Source of the DNA: Rhodococcus rhodochrous
GTDB taxonomy: Bacteria > Actinomycetota > Actinomycetes > Mycobacteriales > Mycobacteriaceae
Reading direction: 5' to 3'
DNA: 64,000 nt
Assembly: GCF_900187265.1 (NCBI RefSeq)
Contig: NZ_LT906450.1
Coordinates: forward strand, 1,355,444 to 1,419,443
The notes under the pieces were generated by a model. The model had not been told where the DNA came from. It searched no databases and saw only the letters and a program-made list of their open reading frames with translations. Every line of letters starts with the position of its first letter. Position 1 is the first letter of the stretch. The translations under genes and the position numbers were made by a program. Shown one piece after another: positions 42,103 through 51,202 of this stretch.

Positions 42103-42334
42103 TGCCACCGGCGGAATGCGTACTCAATGCGAAGGTCACCTTCCGCCACCTGATGTCGATGTCCGGATGGTGATTCGCCTCCTCGGCGACGACGGCCACC
42201 CGATCGACGAGCGCGATCGCGTCGGGGAAGGTGGGCGCTTCGATGGTGCGGACCAGGGACTGTCCCGCGCGGTGCCAGTGCGGCAGCTCGGCCAGCGCGG
42301 CGTCGATCTCTCCGTCCGTCAGCAGCTGGGACAT
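42038..42334 (-). CDS. phhB: 4a-hydroxytetrahydrobiopterin dehydratase (pterin-4a-carbinolamine dehydratase)
   Basis: 98 aa with the family signature [13 protein letters not shown] (catalytic His pair) near residue 50 and SGGIT-like THSAGGIT. It recycles pterin cofactor or acts as a DCoH-type protein. ATG at 42332-42334. Its 3' end overlaps the convergent pimE by 65 bp. Confidence 0.93.
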   Translation of the reverse strand: MSQLLTDGEIDAALAELPHWHRAGQSLVRTIEAPTFPDAIALVDRVAVVAEEANHHPDIDIRWRKVTFALSTHSAGGITESDPALARRIDEEARRSGL

Positions 42335-42359
42335 GACTCATTCTGGGACGATGCAGGTC

Positions 42360-42782
42360 ATGTCTGCAAGCACATCGTCTGCGAGTACACCGGCGCCCGA
42401 CGGGCACGTCGTGGCCGGCGCCGTCATCAGGGACGGACGCGTGCTGCTCGCCCAGCGCACGCGACCCGTCGACCTCGCGGGCCTGTGGGAGTTGCCCGGC
42501 GGCAAGGCGGAACCGGGGGAGAGCGTGGAAGCGGCGCTCGTGCGGGAGTTGCGGGAAGAACTCGGTGTCGAGGTACGCGGTGCGGAGCGGCTGGGGGTCG
42601 CGGTGCCGCTGGCCGGAGGTCGCGAGTTGTGTGCCTACAGGGTCGAACTCGTCTCGGGTGATCCCGAGCCGCTGGACCATGCGGCGTTGCGGTGGGTCGA
42701 CGCGGACGAACTCGGGAAGGTCGATCTCGTCCCCGCCGATCGTGCGTGGATCCCGGACCTACGCGAACATCTGCAGCGCTGA
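42360..42782 (+). CDS. mutT2: Nudix hydrolase, MutT2-like
   Basis: 140 aa. The Nudix box starting GGKAEPGESVEAALV and continuing RELREELGV fits G-x5-E-x7-REUxEExGU. MutT2 of mycobacteria hydrolyses dCTP/5-methyl-dCTP or 8-oxo-dGTP. ATG at 42360; an ATG three codons earlier is also possible. Divergent from phhB with a 25-bp gap, the same neighbours as in M. tuberculosis. Confidence 0.85.
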   Translation: MSASTSSASTPAPDGHVVAGAVIRDGRVLLAQRTRPVDLAGLWELPGGKAEPGESVEAALVRELREELGVEVRGAERLGVAVPLAGGRELCAYRVELVSGDPEPLDHAALRWVDADELGKVDLVPADRAWIPDLREHLQR

Positions 42783-42807
42783 AGGTCGGGCGGCGCGCGC
42801 CTTGTGG

Positions 42808-42984
42808 TCAGGCGGCGCGTGCCTTGTCGAGATACTTGCGCAGCTCCTTCTTGCTCAGGCCGTCGTTCTCGACCTTCCTCATGCGCATGACGACGACGGG
42901 GCATTTGAGGCACCGCGTCTTCTTGCGGCAGCACTTCTTCTTCGGCTTCAGGCCCGCAACCTTGCTCGCCTTCACCTTCCCCAT
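42808..42984 (-). CDS. small cysteine- and lysine-rich protein
   Basis: 58 aa: a basic N-terminus, KKKCCRKKTRCLKCPVVVMR with Cys17, Cys18, Cys24 and Cys27, then a helical NDGLSKKELRKYLDKARAA. The CC-x5-C-x2-C set could bind zinc or iron. Small proteins with a CC...RCxxCPVV core occur in many actinobacteria in my recollection. ATG at 42982-42984. The 3' end has a 17-bp near-duplicate just downstream (42788-42804 versus 42811-42827). Confidence 0.75.
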   Translation of the reverse strand: MGKVKASKVAGLKPKKKCCRKKTRCLKCPVVVMRMRKVENDGLSKKELRKYLDKARAA

Positions 42985-43036
42985 ACGTTCCGCCTGCCTT
43001 CCACGGTCCTGCGCGCGGTGAATCCACCGGCGGGCC

Positions 43037-43055
43037 GAAGGTTAGCATTCCCTTA
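43037..43055 (-). promoter_or_regulatory. DtxR/IdeR-box-like site
   Basis: Reading the minus strand, TAAGGGAATGCTAACCTTC matches 13 of 19 positions of the IdeR/DtxR iron-box consensus, with a perfect GCTAACCT half. It lies 53 bp upstream of the small Cys-rich gene. The other half is poor, so it may be chance. Confidence 0.3.
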
Positions 43056-43199
43056 CTTGTGAGCCAAGGGGTGCATGTGGTGTCGGATTCGGTGCTCACG
43101 TCTCCCCTGGGAGTGTCGAGCGTCACCCCGAGCGTCGCCGACCTGCGGGTATCGGATGAGGTAGAAGCGCCGACCGACAAGGGCCCTGTAAAGTGTATT

Positions 43200-43269
43200 G
43201 ATGGCCGCAGTGCCTGCACGCCGAAGATCGGACGGGGTAGGTAGCTCGCAATCTCGCGTCGCGGCCATC
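43200..43269 (+). promoter_or_regulatory. long-range stem in the typA leader
   Basis: GATGGCCGC (43200-43208) pairs perfectly with GCGGCCATC (43261-43269), enclosing 52 bases, in the region 42985-43346 that otherwise holds no gene. If transcribed it would form a structured 5' leader ending 77 bp before the typA start. Confidence 0.35.
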
Positions 43270-43346
43270 TAGACGAACGCCGTACGGGCGAGGTGCCGAC
43301 CGGGTCCAGTGCCGTGTGGCCGGACTACAGCCAGGAGAGCTATCGC

Positions 43347-45233
43347 GTGAGCACCGCTGATTTTCGGAACGTCGCCATTGTGGCGCACGTCGACCATGGA
43401 AAGACCACTCTCGTCGACGCCATGTTGCGCCAGTCGGGCGCGTTCGCCGAACGTGCGGAACTCGTCGACCGGGTCATGGACTCGGGCGACCTCGAGCGCG
43501 AGAAGGGCATCACCATTCTCGCGAAGAACACCGCGGTGCACCGTCACCACCCGGACGGCACCGTCACTGTCATCAACGTCATCGACACCCCCGGCCACGC
43601 CGACTTCGGCGGTGAGGTCGAGCGCGGCCTGTCCATGGTCGACGGCGTCGTCCTGCTGGTCGACTCCTCCGAGGGCCCGCTGCCGCAGACCCGCTTCGTG
43701 CTCCGCAAGGCGCTCGCCGCGTCGCTGCCGGTGATCCTCGTGGTCAACAAGACCGACCGCCCCGACGCCCGCATCGCCGAGGTCGTCGAGGAGAGCCAGA
43801 CCCTGTTGCTCGACCTCGCGTCCGACCTCGACGACGAGGCCGCCGAAGCCGCCGAGCTCGCCCTCGGGCTGCCCGTCCTCTATGCCTCCGGTCGTGAGGG
43901 CAAGGCCTCGAAGAAGCAGCCCGAGAACGGTCAGGTCCCCGACGCCGAGAACCTCGACGAGCTCTTCGAGGTCCTCATGGAGTGCATCCCCGCACCCAAG
44001 GGAGATCCGTCTGCGCCGCTGCAGGCCCACGTCACCAACCTCGACGCCTCCGAGTTCCTCGGTCGTCTCGCGCTGCTGCGCATCCACCAGGGTGAGCTGC
44101 GCAAGGGCCAGACCGTCGCGTGGATGCACGCCGACGGCGTCAAGAACGTCAAGATCACCGAGCTGCTCAAGACCGTCGGTGTCGAGCGCCAGCCCGGCGA
44201 GGTCGCGGTCGCCGGCGACATCGTCGCCGTGGCCGGTATCCCGGAGATCATGATCGGCGACACCCTCGCCGATTCGGAGAACCCGGTGGCGCTGCCGCGC
44301 ATCACCGTCGACGAGCCGGCCATCTCGATGGTCATCGGCACCAACACCTCGCCGCTCGTCGGCCGGGTCAAGGGCCACAAGCTCACCGCCCGCATGGTGA
44401 AGACGCGGCTCGACTCCGAGCTCGTCGGCAACGTGTCGCTGCGCGTCCTCGACATCGGACGCCCCGACGCGTGGGAGGTGCAGGGCCGAGGCGAACTCGC
44501 CCTCGCCATCCTCGTCGAGCAGATGCGCCGTGAGGGCTTCGAGCTGACCGTCGGCAAGCCGCAGGTGGTCACCCGCACCATCGACGGCAAGCTGCACGAG
44601 CCCTACGAGGAGCTGACCATCGACAGCCCCGAGGAGCACCTCGGCGCCATCACCCAGCTGCTCGCGAACCGCAAGGGCAAGATGGTCCAGATGACCAACC
44701 AGGGCACCGGTTGGGTCCGCATGGAGTTCATCATCCCGTCGCGCGGTCTGATCGGTTTCCGCACCGACTTCCTCACGGAGACCCGCGGCACCGGCATCTC
44801 GAACGCCATCTTCCACGGTTACGCGCCGTGGGCCGGCGAGATCCGCGCCCGCCACACGGGTTCGCTCGTCTCCGACCGTGCCGGCTCGGTCACCCCGTTC
44901 GCGATGATCCAGCTCGCCGACCGCGGCACGTTCTTCGTCGAACCGGGCAGCGACACCTACGAGGGCCACGTCGTGGGCATCAACCCGCGCGCCGAGGACC
45001 TCGACATCAACGTCACCCGCGAGAAGAAGCTCACCAACATGCGCTCCTCGACCGCCGACGTGATGGAGACGCTCGCCAAGCCGATCGAGCTGACCCTCGA
45101 GGCCGCGCTCGAGTTCTGTGCTGCGGACGAGTGCGTCGAGGTCACCCCGGAGGACGTGCGCGTGCGGAAGCTGCACCTCTCGCAGACCGACCGTGCGCGT
45201 GCGCGGTCGCGGGAGAAGGCCCGTAACAAGTAG
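43347..45233 (+). CDS. typA: ribosome-associated GTPase TypA/BipA
   Basis: 628 aa, the usual length. G1 VAHVDHGKTTL, G2/switch region EREKGITIL, G3 DTPGHADFG, G4 NKTDRP, then EF-G-like domains II, III, V and a TypA-specific C-terminus (about 500-628). TypA is a translational GTPase that binds 70S ribosomes and helps ribosome assembly under stress. GTG at 43347 follows AGGAGAG by 8 bases; an earlier GTG adds non-family residues. In M. tuberculosis typA is likewise followed by lpqW. Confidence 0.95.
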   Translation: MSTADFRNVAIVAHVDHGKTTLVDAMLRQSGAFAERAELVDRVMDSGDLEREKGITILAKNTAVHRHHPDGTVTVINVIDTPGHADFGGEVERGLSMVDGVVLLVDSSEGPLPQTRFVLRKALAASLPVILVVNKTDRPDARIAEVVEESQTLLLDLASDLDDEAAEAAELALGLPVLYASGREGKASKKQPENGQVPDAENLDELFEVLMECIPAPKGDPSAPLQAHVTNLDASEFLGRLALLRIHQGELRKGQTVAWMHADGVKNVKITELLKTVGVERQPGEVAVAGDIVAVAGIPEIMIGDTLADSENPVALPRITVDEPAISMVIGTNTSPLVGRVKGHKLTARMVKTRLDSELVGNVSLRVLDIGRPDAWEVQGRGELALAILVEQMRREGFELTVGKPQVVTRTIDGKLHEPYEELTIDSPEEHLGAITQLLANRKGKMVQMTNQGTGWVRMEFIIPSRGLIGFRTDFLTETRGTGISNAIFHGYAPWAGEIRARHTGSLVSDRAGSVTPFAMIQLADRGTFFVEPGSDTYEGHVVGINPRAEDLDINVTREKKLTNMRSSTADVMETLAKPIELTLEAALEFCAADECVEVTPEDVRVRKLHLSQTDRARARSREKARNK

Positions 45234-45243
45234 TCCAGGTGTG

Positions 45244-45281
45244 GGGTGGCCCCGGCGAGCGCATGCTGGCCGGGGCCACCC
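45244..45281 (+). terminator. hairpin after typA
   Basis: Perfect 13-bp stem (45244-45256 with 45269-45281) with a 12-base loop, 10 bp after the typA stop and 32 bp before the lpqW GTG. Likely an intrinsic or partial terminator. Confidence 0.7.
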
Positions 45282-45312
45282 ACGTACCACCTGCCTCACG
45301 GAAGGAGCCCGA

Positions 45313-47325
45313 GTGTCGCGTACGCGCGCTCGCCGCCGACTGATCGGGGCGACGGCCGGCCTGGCCGTGGCTGCGCTGGTCCTCACCGGCTGCACCGCCG
45401 ACCCGCCGCCGCCCATCGAGCAGACGGAGCCGACCACGACTCCCGCTCCCGCTCCGAAGCGCAGCACGGTGGTGGTCGCGATCGACGAGGTCGGCTCGGG
45501 TTTCAACCCCCACCTGCTCGCAGACCAGTCGCCCGTCGCGAACGCCGTCGCCGAACTCGTGCTCCCGAGTGCCTTCCGTGCCGTGCCCGATCCGGAGAAC
45601 CCCGCTGCCACCCTGTGGGTTCCGGACGACTCGCTGCTGCTGTCCGCCGAGGTCACCGACGAGGCGCCGTTCACCATCACCTACCGCCTGCGCGACGAGG
45701 CCCAGTGGTCGGACGGAGCGCCCATCGCCGCCGAGGACTTCCGGTATCTGTGGCGGCAGATGATCACCCAGCCCGGCGTGGTCGATCCCGCCGGCTACCG
45801 CCTCATCGACGACATCCGATCGTCGGGCGGAGGCAAGACCGTCACCGTCACCTTGCGCGAGCCGTATCCGGCGTGGCGCGAACTGTTCACCAATCTGCTG
45901 CCCGCGCACCTGGTCAAGGACACTCCGGGTGGCTTCTCCACGGGCCTGTCCGAGACGATCCCGGTGTCCGGCGCGCGATTCCACGTCGACAACGTCGACC
46001 GCGGGCGCGCCGAGGTGCTGCTCGAGCGCAACGACCGGTTCTGGGGCACCCCGGCCGGACCCGACGAACTGCTCATGCGCCGCGCCGGTACCGACGCCCA
46101 GGTGACCGAATCGGTGCGCAGCGACGACGCCCAGGTGGTCCAGAGCGCGGGTGGTGTCGCTCTCGAAGCGCAGCTCGCCGCTGTGCCGGGTGTGCGGACC
46201 GGCGTCCAGCTCCAGCCGCGCACCCTCGAGGTGACCCTCAACACCCGTACCGCCGAACTCGCCGACCCCGGAGTCCGGCGAGGCGTGCTCGACCTGCTCG
46301 ATCCCGAGCTGCTCGGACTCGTTGCGACGGCGAACAGCACCGAGGTCGTGCGGGCGCGGGCCCAGGTGCTCGCGCCGTCCGATCCGGGATACACCGACAC
46401 GATGCCGCCGCGGCTGCCCCGAGAGCAGGCCCTCGACCGTCTCGCCGCTGCCGGATATCTGCCCGTCCCGCCCGCCGCGCCCCCGGTGCCGGCGGACCCG
46501 GACGCACCAAACCCCGGAACTCCTGAGACCGAGGGGTCCGAGACCGAGACCTCCGAGACGACATCCGAGACCGCGGCGCCGACGAGCGCGACTCCCGAAC
46601 AGGGAACCACGAACGCTCCGGCTCTACCCGAAGGCACCCTGGCCCGCGCCGGCGTGCCGCTGACGCTGGTCGTGGGCGTGCCGGAGGGCGACGAGACCGC
46701 CCGCGCGGTCGCACGCACCGCCGTCGATCTGTGGCGTGGCGCCGGGATCGACGCGTCCGTCGACGAACTGCCCCCCGACGAGCTGTACGGCGAAGCCCTC
46801 GTCGAGGGCAGCGTGCATGCGGTCGTCGGCTGGATGCGTGCGGGTGGAGATCCCGCCACCGCCGCGCTGTCCCGATTCGGATGTGTCCCCGTGGCCGCAA
46901 CACCCACCGCGGCGGGGGAGGCCCTGCCGACCACGCCCGGGTCCGACCTCCCGGCGCAGCCCGACGCCCCCGGGACGACGGCCGCCCGGCCGTCGGACCC
47001 CGCGACCACCACGCTCGACGAGGACGACGTCGAGGAACGTGAGGACGCGCTCGCAGCGCAGCTCGAAGCCCCGAGCAACCTCTCGGGTGCATGCGATCCG
47101 GGTCTCGAACCCGACCTGCTGGCGGCGCTGAACGGTGCCACCGATCCGGCGAAGGTCGTCGCCGACGCACAGACCGGGCTGTGGGATCTCGCCGTGAACC
47201 TGCCGATCCTGCAGGACCGGGCCGTCGTCGCCGCCGGTCCGGGCGTCGAGAACGTCTCGCTGACAGCCGCTGTCGCCACCGGTATTCTCGGCGACGCCCA
47301 TCTGTGGGGAAGGACCACACCGTGA
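45313..47325 (+). CDS. lpqW: LpqW-like lipoprotein
   Basis: 670-aa lipoprotein of the SBP_bac_5 (peptide-binding-like) fold. Basic N-terminus (SRTRARRRL), hydrophobic core and lipobox LTGC with Cys27. Binding-protein segments include [16 protein letters not shown] and [10 protein letters not shown]. In mycobacteria LpqW channels PIM4 intermediates between polar PIM and LAM synthesis and interacts genetically with pimE. Two low-complexity Glu/Thr/Ser/Pro stretches (about 400-440 and 535-580) interrupt the domain. GTG follows AAGGAG. Its stop overlaps mshB (GTGA). Confidence 0.88.
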   Translation: MSRTRARRRLIGATAGLAVAALVLTGCTADPPPPIEQTEPTTTPAPAPKRSTVVVAIDEVGSGFNPHLLADQSPVANAVAELVLPSAFRAVPDPENPAATLWVPDDSLLLSAEVTDEAPFTITYRLRDEAQWSDGAPIAAEDFRYLWRQMITQPGVVDPAGYRLIDDIRSSGGGKTVTVTLREPYPAWRELFTNLLPAHLVKDTPGGFSTGLSETIPVSGARFHVDNVDRGRAEVLLERNDRFWGTPAGPDELLMRRAGTDAQVTESVRSDDAQVVQSAGGVALEAQLAAVPGVRTGVQLQPRTLEVTLNTRTAELADPGVRRGVLDLLDPELLGLVATANSTEVVRARAQVLAPSDPGYTDTMPPRLPREQALDRLAAAGYLPVPPAAPPVPADPDAPNPGTPETEGSETETSETTSETAAPTSATPEQGTTNAPALPEGTLARAGVPLTLVVGVPEGDETARAVARTAVDLWRGAGIDASVDELPPDELYGEALVEGSVHAVVGWMRAGGDPATAALSRFGCVPVAATPTAAGEALPTTPGSDLPAQPDAPGTTAARPSDPATTTLDEDDVEEREDALAAQLEAPSNLSGACDPGLEPDLLAALNGATDPAKVVADAQTGLWDLAVNLPILQDRAVVAAGPGVENVSLTAAVATGILGDAHLWGRTTP

Positions 47326-48227
47326 CCGATACTCCGGGCGCCGTCCCCGATGTTGCGGATCGACGACTGCTGCTCGTCCACGCCCATCCCGACGACGAAA
47401 CGCTCACCACCGGCGGGACCATCGCCAGGTACGTCGCCGAGGGCGTCGAAGTCACCGTCGTGACCTGCACGCTCGGCGAAGAGGGCGAAGTGATCGGCGA
47501 CGAGTGGGCCCAGCTCACCGCCGACCGCGCCGACCAGCTCGGCGGATACCGCATCCTCGAACTCACCCGGGCGCTCGGAGCTCTCGGTGTCGAGCGCCCG
47601 CGCTTCCTCGGCGGTGCCGGGCACTGGCGAGACTCGGGGATGGCGGGCACCCCGTCCGCCGCCGATCCCCGCGCCTGGGTCAACGCCGACCGCGAGGAAG
47701 CGGTCGAGGCGCTCGTCGCCGTGATCCGCGAGACGCGTCCGCACGTGGTCGTCACCTACGACCCGTTCGGTGGCTACGGGCATCCCGACCACATCGCGGT
47801 GCACGAACGGGTGACCGCGGCCGTCGAAGCGGCCGGCACCGAGGAGTACCCGTCCGCGGGGGCGGCGTGGACCCCCGCGAAGGTGTACTGGACCGTCGCC
47901 GAGCGGTCCGCGCTCGAACGCGGCATCGCCGCCATGGGCACGCTGCCCGAGGGCTGGCGCCGACCGGAGCCCGGCGAGTTGCCGAGCGTGCCCGACGACG
48001 AGGTCACCACCGTCGTCGACGTCCGCTCGGTTCTCGACGCGAAGCGGACCGCGATGGCCGCCCACGCGACCCAGGTGCTGGTCGCGGAGGACGGCGAGCA
48101 GTTCGTGCTCTCCAACCTCGTCGCCCAGCCCGTCTTCGACCAGGAACACTTCGTGCTCGTGCGCGGGCAGCTCGGCCTGACCGACTCCACGGGACGGGAG
48201 GACGACCTCTTCTCCGGCATCGGCTAG
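47322..48227 (+). CDS. mshB: mycothiol biosynthesis deacetylase MshB
   Basis: 301 aa, PIG-L/LmbE-fold zinc deacetylase. The zinc site is HAHPDDE near residue 19 and the distal His in GYGHPDH near residue 150. It removes acetate from GlcNAc-Ins in the second (deacetylation) step of mycothiol synthesis. The GTG overlaps lpqW by 4 bp. Its presence shows the host uses mycothiol as its low-molecular-weight thiol. Confidence 0.95.
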   Translation: MTDTPGAVPDVADRRLLLVHAHPDDETLTTGGTIARYVAEGVEVTVVTCTLGEEGEVIGDEWAQLTADRADQLGGYRILELTRALGALGVERPRFLGGAGHWRDSGMAGTPSAADPRAWVNADREEAVEALVAVIRETRPHVVVTYDPFGGYGHPDHIAVHERVTAAVEAAGTEEYPSAGAAWTPAKVYWTVAERSALERGIAAMGTLPEGWRRPEPGELPSVPDDEVTTVVDVRSVLDAKRTAMAAHATQVLVAEDGEQFVLSNLVAQPVFDQEHFVLVRGQLGLTDSTGREDDLFSGIG

Positions 48228-48314
48228 TGTGATCCGCGTCATCCACGAGGTTATAGGTGGCCCACATCACCAGGTCTCGTGCACCACGCAGGCACACCGT
48301 GCAGGGGGTTGTCG

Positions 48315-48473
48315 ATGTACAACTGGTCCGTCCAGAACCAGATCGTCGCGTTCGTGGATTCGCTGAGGCCGTACGCCGACGAGATCCGGGCCGACTACTG
48401 GCACGCTCTGTACTCCTTCGCCGACCAGCAGAGCGCCCTGCTCACCATGCTCGGCTACCCGCCGGTTCCCTGA
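48315..48473 (+). CDS. small hypothetical protein
   Basis: 52 aa, ATG with AGGGGG seven bases upstream. Aromatic-rich (MYNWSVQNQIVAF, DYWHALYSF) and likely helical, ending LTMLGYPPVP. Family not recognised. It lies between mshB and the membrane protein on the same strand. Confidence 0.55.
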   Translation: MYNWSVQNQIVAFVDSLRPYADEIRADYWHALYSFADQQSALLTMLGYPPVP

Positions 48474-48538
48474 CGTCCCGTGCGTATACCGCGGACCCCG
48501 GTTGCGCTCGTGCGCGTCCGGTAGCGCACCATCGAAGC

Positions 48539-48979
48539 ATGACGGTCGATCCAGCAACCGCTGCACCCATCGCGTCACCGGCGGACGTCCGACCCCGCCG
48601 GGGGCTCGTCGCGCTGCTCGTGCTCGACGGTGCGCTGTGCGCCCTGTTGTCGGTCTTCTATCTCGGCCTGTACATCGCCGGGGTGCCCTTCCCGATCACC
48701 ATCCTGCTGGCCGGACTCGCGAACCTGCTCCTGGTGGTGGCCGTTCGCGCCGAGACCGGTTCCCTGCGCAGCGCGGCCCTGCCGCTGCTGGCCTGGACCG
48801 TGGTCTTCCTCGTCTGCCTCGCGGGCGGCCCGGGCGGCGACCAGCTCGCGCTCGGCGACTGGCGGACCCTGTTGCTGCCCGTGGCCGCGCTCGCCCCCGC
48901 CGGCGGGTACCTGTTCTCCGCTCGCATCAAGGAGATCACCCAGGCGGTTGGAGGGACGCAGCCCGCGCCGCGTCCCTGA
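48539..48979 (+). CDS. small integral membrane protein (Rv1171-like position)
   Basis: 146 aa with four membrane segments (about 25-45, 50-70, 82-98, 108-125). ATG at 48539, weak Shine-Dalgarno sequence. A conserved hypothetical membrane protein sits between mshB and fbiC in mycobacteria (Rv1171), and this gene is in the same place. The 3' end overlaps the convergent udgB gene by 44 bp. Confidence 0.75.
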   Translation: MTVDPATAAPIASPADVRPRRGLVALLVLDGALCALLSVFYLGLYIAGVPFPITILLAGLANLLLVVAVRAETGSLRSAALPLLAWTVVFLVCLAGGPGGDQLALGDWRTLLLPVAALAPAGGYLFSARIKEITQAVGGTQPAPRP

Positions 48980-49706
48980 GCACGTCGGTCACCATCTCCT
49001 TGGTCAACCGGCCGGTGAAGGTGTTCTGCTGGCTGACGTGATAGCAACCGAACAGATGCAACGGGTACTCCCGCGCCTCGGTGGGAGCGAGCAGCACATG
49101 TGCGCCGTGCCCGAACTTCGGACGGGGAACCGGGATCGCCCACCCCGCAGCCGACAGGACGGGCAGTAGCGCCTGCCACCCGAACCCGCCGAGGACGACG
49201 ACCGACCGCAGTGTGGGAGAGAGCAGGTCGAGTTCCTGTTCGAGCCAGTGCCGGCAGGTGTCGCGTTCGACGACCGTGGGGCGATTGGCCGGTGGCGCGC
49301 AGTGCACCGGCGATGTGATGCGCGTGCCGAACAGTTCGAGACCGTCGCCGATGTGTGTCGCGGTCGGTTGTGATGCGAGTCCCGCGTCGTACAGGGCCGC
49401 GTACAGCACGTCACCCGACCGGTCTCCCGTGAACATCCGTCCCGTGCGGTTCCCGCCGTGCGCGGCGGGGGCCAGCCCGACGATCAGCAGGGACGCATCG
49501 GCCGGACCGAAGCCCGGGACGGGCCGGCCCCAGTACTCCTCGTCGCGGAAGGCCGCTCGTTTCTCCCGCGCGACCTGCTCACGCCACGCGACCAGCCGCG
49601 GACATGCGCGGCAGTCGACGAGCGCATCGTCGAGTTCGGCCAGCGTTGCCGGGGGAGTGCCGTGCAGGGGGCCTTGTCCGGACGTGGGGTTCATCGGTCG
49701 ATCCAT
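48936..49706 (-). CDS. udgB: uracil-DNA glycosylase, family 5 (UdgB)
   Basis: 256 aa. Motif A GLAPAAHGGNRTGRMFTGD is the family-5 (UDGb) version, lacking the usual catalytic Asp/Asn. The C-terminal HVSQQNTFTGRL is motif B. Cys residues in DCRACPRL and later HCAPP and DTCRHW suit the [4Fe-4S] cluster. It excises uracil, hypoxanthine and related bases. ATG at 49704-49706 follows GGGAG and overlaps the PH-domain gene stop by 16 bp. Confidence 0.92.
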   Translation of the reverse strand: MDRPMNPTSGQGPLHGTPPATLAELDDALVDCRACPRLVAWREQVAREKRAAFRDEEYWGRPVPGFGPADASLLIVGLAPAAHGGNRTGRMFTGDRSGDVLYAALYDAGLASQPTATHIGDGLELFGTRITSPVHCAPPANRPTVVERDTCRHWLEQELDLLSPTLRSVVVLGGFGWQALLPVLSAAGWAIPVPRPKFGHGAHVLLAPTEAREYPLHLFGCYHVSQQNTFTGRLTKEMVTDVLRDAARAASLQPPG

Positions 49707-51202
49707 GCTTCTCCCATACCCGGTGTGACCTCCTGGACAAGCGCCCACGCCTCGTCCACCGGAATATCGATCACCTCGTAGCGTCCCGCACCCGCCGGTG
49801 TCGCCGCGACGACGGTCGCGAGACCCGCACGGCGCTGGAAGAAGGTCTGCCGCACCGTCCAGCCGATCACCCCGTCCGCATCGAGGCAAATGCGCTGCCG
49901 GTCGATCGAGCCGCTGCGGGCGACGAGATGACCGTCCACGACCGCGTGGCCGAGACCCCGATAGCGGTCCTGCGCCAGCGCACATGCCCCCGCGGCCAGC
50001 ACCACGACCACCGTGGCGATCACGGCGACCGGCACGTGCCGGTCGGTGACGGTCAGGGCGACGAGCCCGGCAGCGATCACGACGGCCACCGGCCACAGCG
50101 TGCGCGTGTAGCGGCGACGACGGGCACGGGGACCGTGGCTGCGCAACGGAACTTCGAGCGGCAACCGCCCGGTGAGCACCTCGGCCGCGACCCGCCGGAC
50201 CTCCTCGTCGGGAGCCGACGGCAGGACCAGCGACGAACCGCCCTGCTGCGCGGTCCTGCCCGTCATGACGGCGTCGAGCCGTGCGGCACCGACGAGCCGC
50301 AGTGCCAGCGGCTCGCGCAGCGCGACCCCGCGGAGCCGTGCCCGGTCGAGGGTGGTGTGCCGGGTCGTGAGCAGGCCGTGCGCGATGCGCAGGACCCGGT
50401 TGTCGTCGGTCACCCGCAGATCGCCGTAGAGCAGCAGGTACCGCACGCACGCTGCCGGGCTGGCGACGAGCACGACGACCAGCACGAGGATCACGAGTGC
50501 GACGATCAGACCCAGATCCTCCGCGGTCTCCACCGCGCGGCGGACGACCTGCGATTCGGCGATCCACTTGCCGAGCCCGAACTGGAAGGCTGCACCGGCG
50601 ATGGCCGCGACGGCGAGCAGTCCCGTCGTGGAGAACGGCGCGTAGCGCACCCACGCCGGGTCGAAACGCGCCAGCTGACGCTCGGTGACAGCAGGGGCCG
50701 GGGTCGCCTCTGCCGGCAGGTCGTCCTGCTGCCCGCTCCTCAACAGGACGGCACGAAGTTCGGGTACGGCCGCGATCGGGATGCCGTTGAGTTCGAACCG
50801 GTTGCGGTCGGCACCCCCGCTCTGGCCCGTGCCGATCTTCACGAGTGCGAGACCCAGCACGCGGTGCAGGAGGCGTTGCTCGACGTCCACCGACCGGATA
50901 CGGCTGCGGGGGATCGACAACTCGCGTCGTTGCAGCAGACCGCGGCGGAGTTCGACGTGCTGAGGTCCCACACGGTAGGTGGTGGTGAACCAGCGCAGCA
51001 GACCGACCAGCACGAGCACGCCCGTCGCCGCGAGGCCCCACACGGGATTGCCGCTGGTGGTCCCGATGACGAACGACCCGGCGAGGACGGGCAGCAGGCG
51101 CAGGATCTCCTCGATCGGGTGGATCAGCAGCATCCGGCGATCGAGGCGCGACCACGGCACCTCCTCGTCCGTCCCGGCCACGGGCACGAGGGCGTCGTTC
51201 AT
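49691..51202 (-). CDS. PH domain-containing membrane protein (YdbT-like)
   Basis: 503 aa with repeated bacterial PH (bPH2, PF03703) domains separated by pairs of membrane segments. Domain 1 near YRVGPQHVELRRGLLQRRELSIPRSRIRSVD region, domain 2 near LLLYGDLRVTDDNRVLRI, domain 3 near DGHLVARSGSIDRQRI. YdbS/YdbT proteins are paired membrane proteins of unclear role. ATG at 51200-51202 overlaps the preceding partner stop (ATGA). Confidence 0.88.
   Translation of the reverse strand: MNDALVPVAGTDEEVPWSRLDRRMLLIHPIEEILRLLPVLAGSFVIGTTSGNPVWGLAATGVLVLVGLLRWFTTTYRVGPQHVELRRGLLQRRELSIPRSRIRSVDVEQRLLHRVLGLALVKIGTGQSGGADRNRFELNGIPIAAVPELRAVLLRSGQQDDLPAEATPAPAVTERQLARFDPAWVRYAPFSTTGLLAVAAIAGAAFQFGLGKWIAESQVVRRAVETAEDLGLIVALVILVLVVVLVASPAACVRYLLLYGDLRVTDDNRVLRIAHGLLTTRHTTLDRARLRGVALREPLALRLVGAARLDAVMTGRTAQQGGSSLVLPSAPDEEVRRVAAEVLTGRLPLEVPLRSHGPRARRRRYTRTLWPVAVVIAAGLVALTVTDRHVPVAVIATVVVVLAAGACALAQDRYRGLGHAVVDGHLVARSGSIDRQRICLDADGVIGWTVRQTFFQRRAGLATVVAATPAGAGRYEVIDIPVDEAWALVQEVTPGMGEAWIDR

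Noticed and set aside
43059-43244. 61-codon plus-strand frame before typA
   Set aside because: TTG start without Shine-Dalgarno sequence and no motif; the region is better read as a typA leader.
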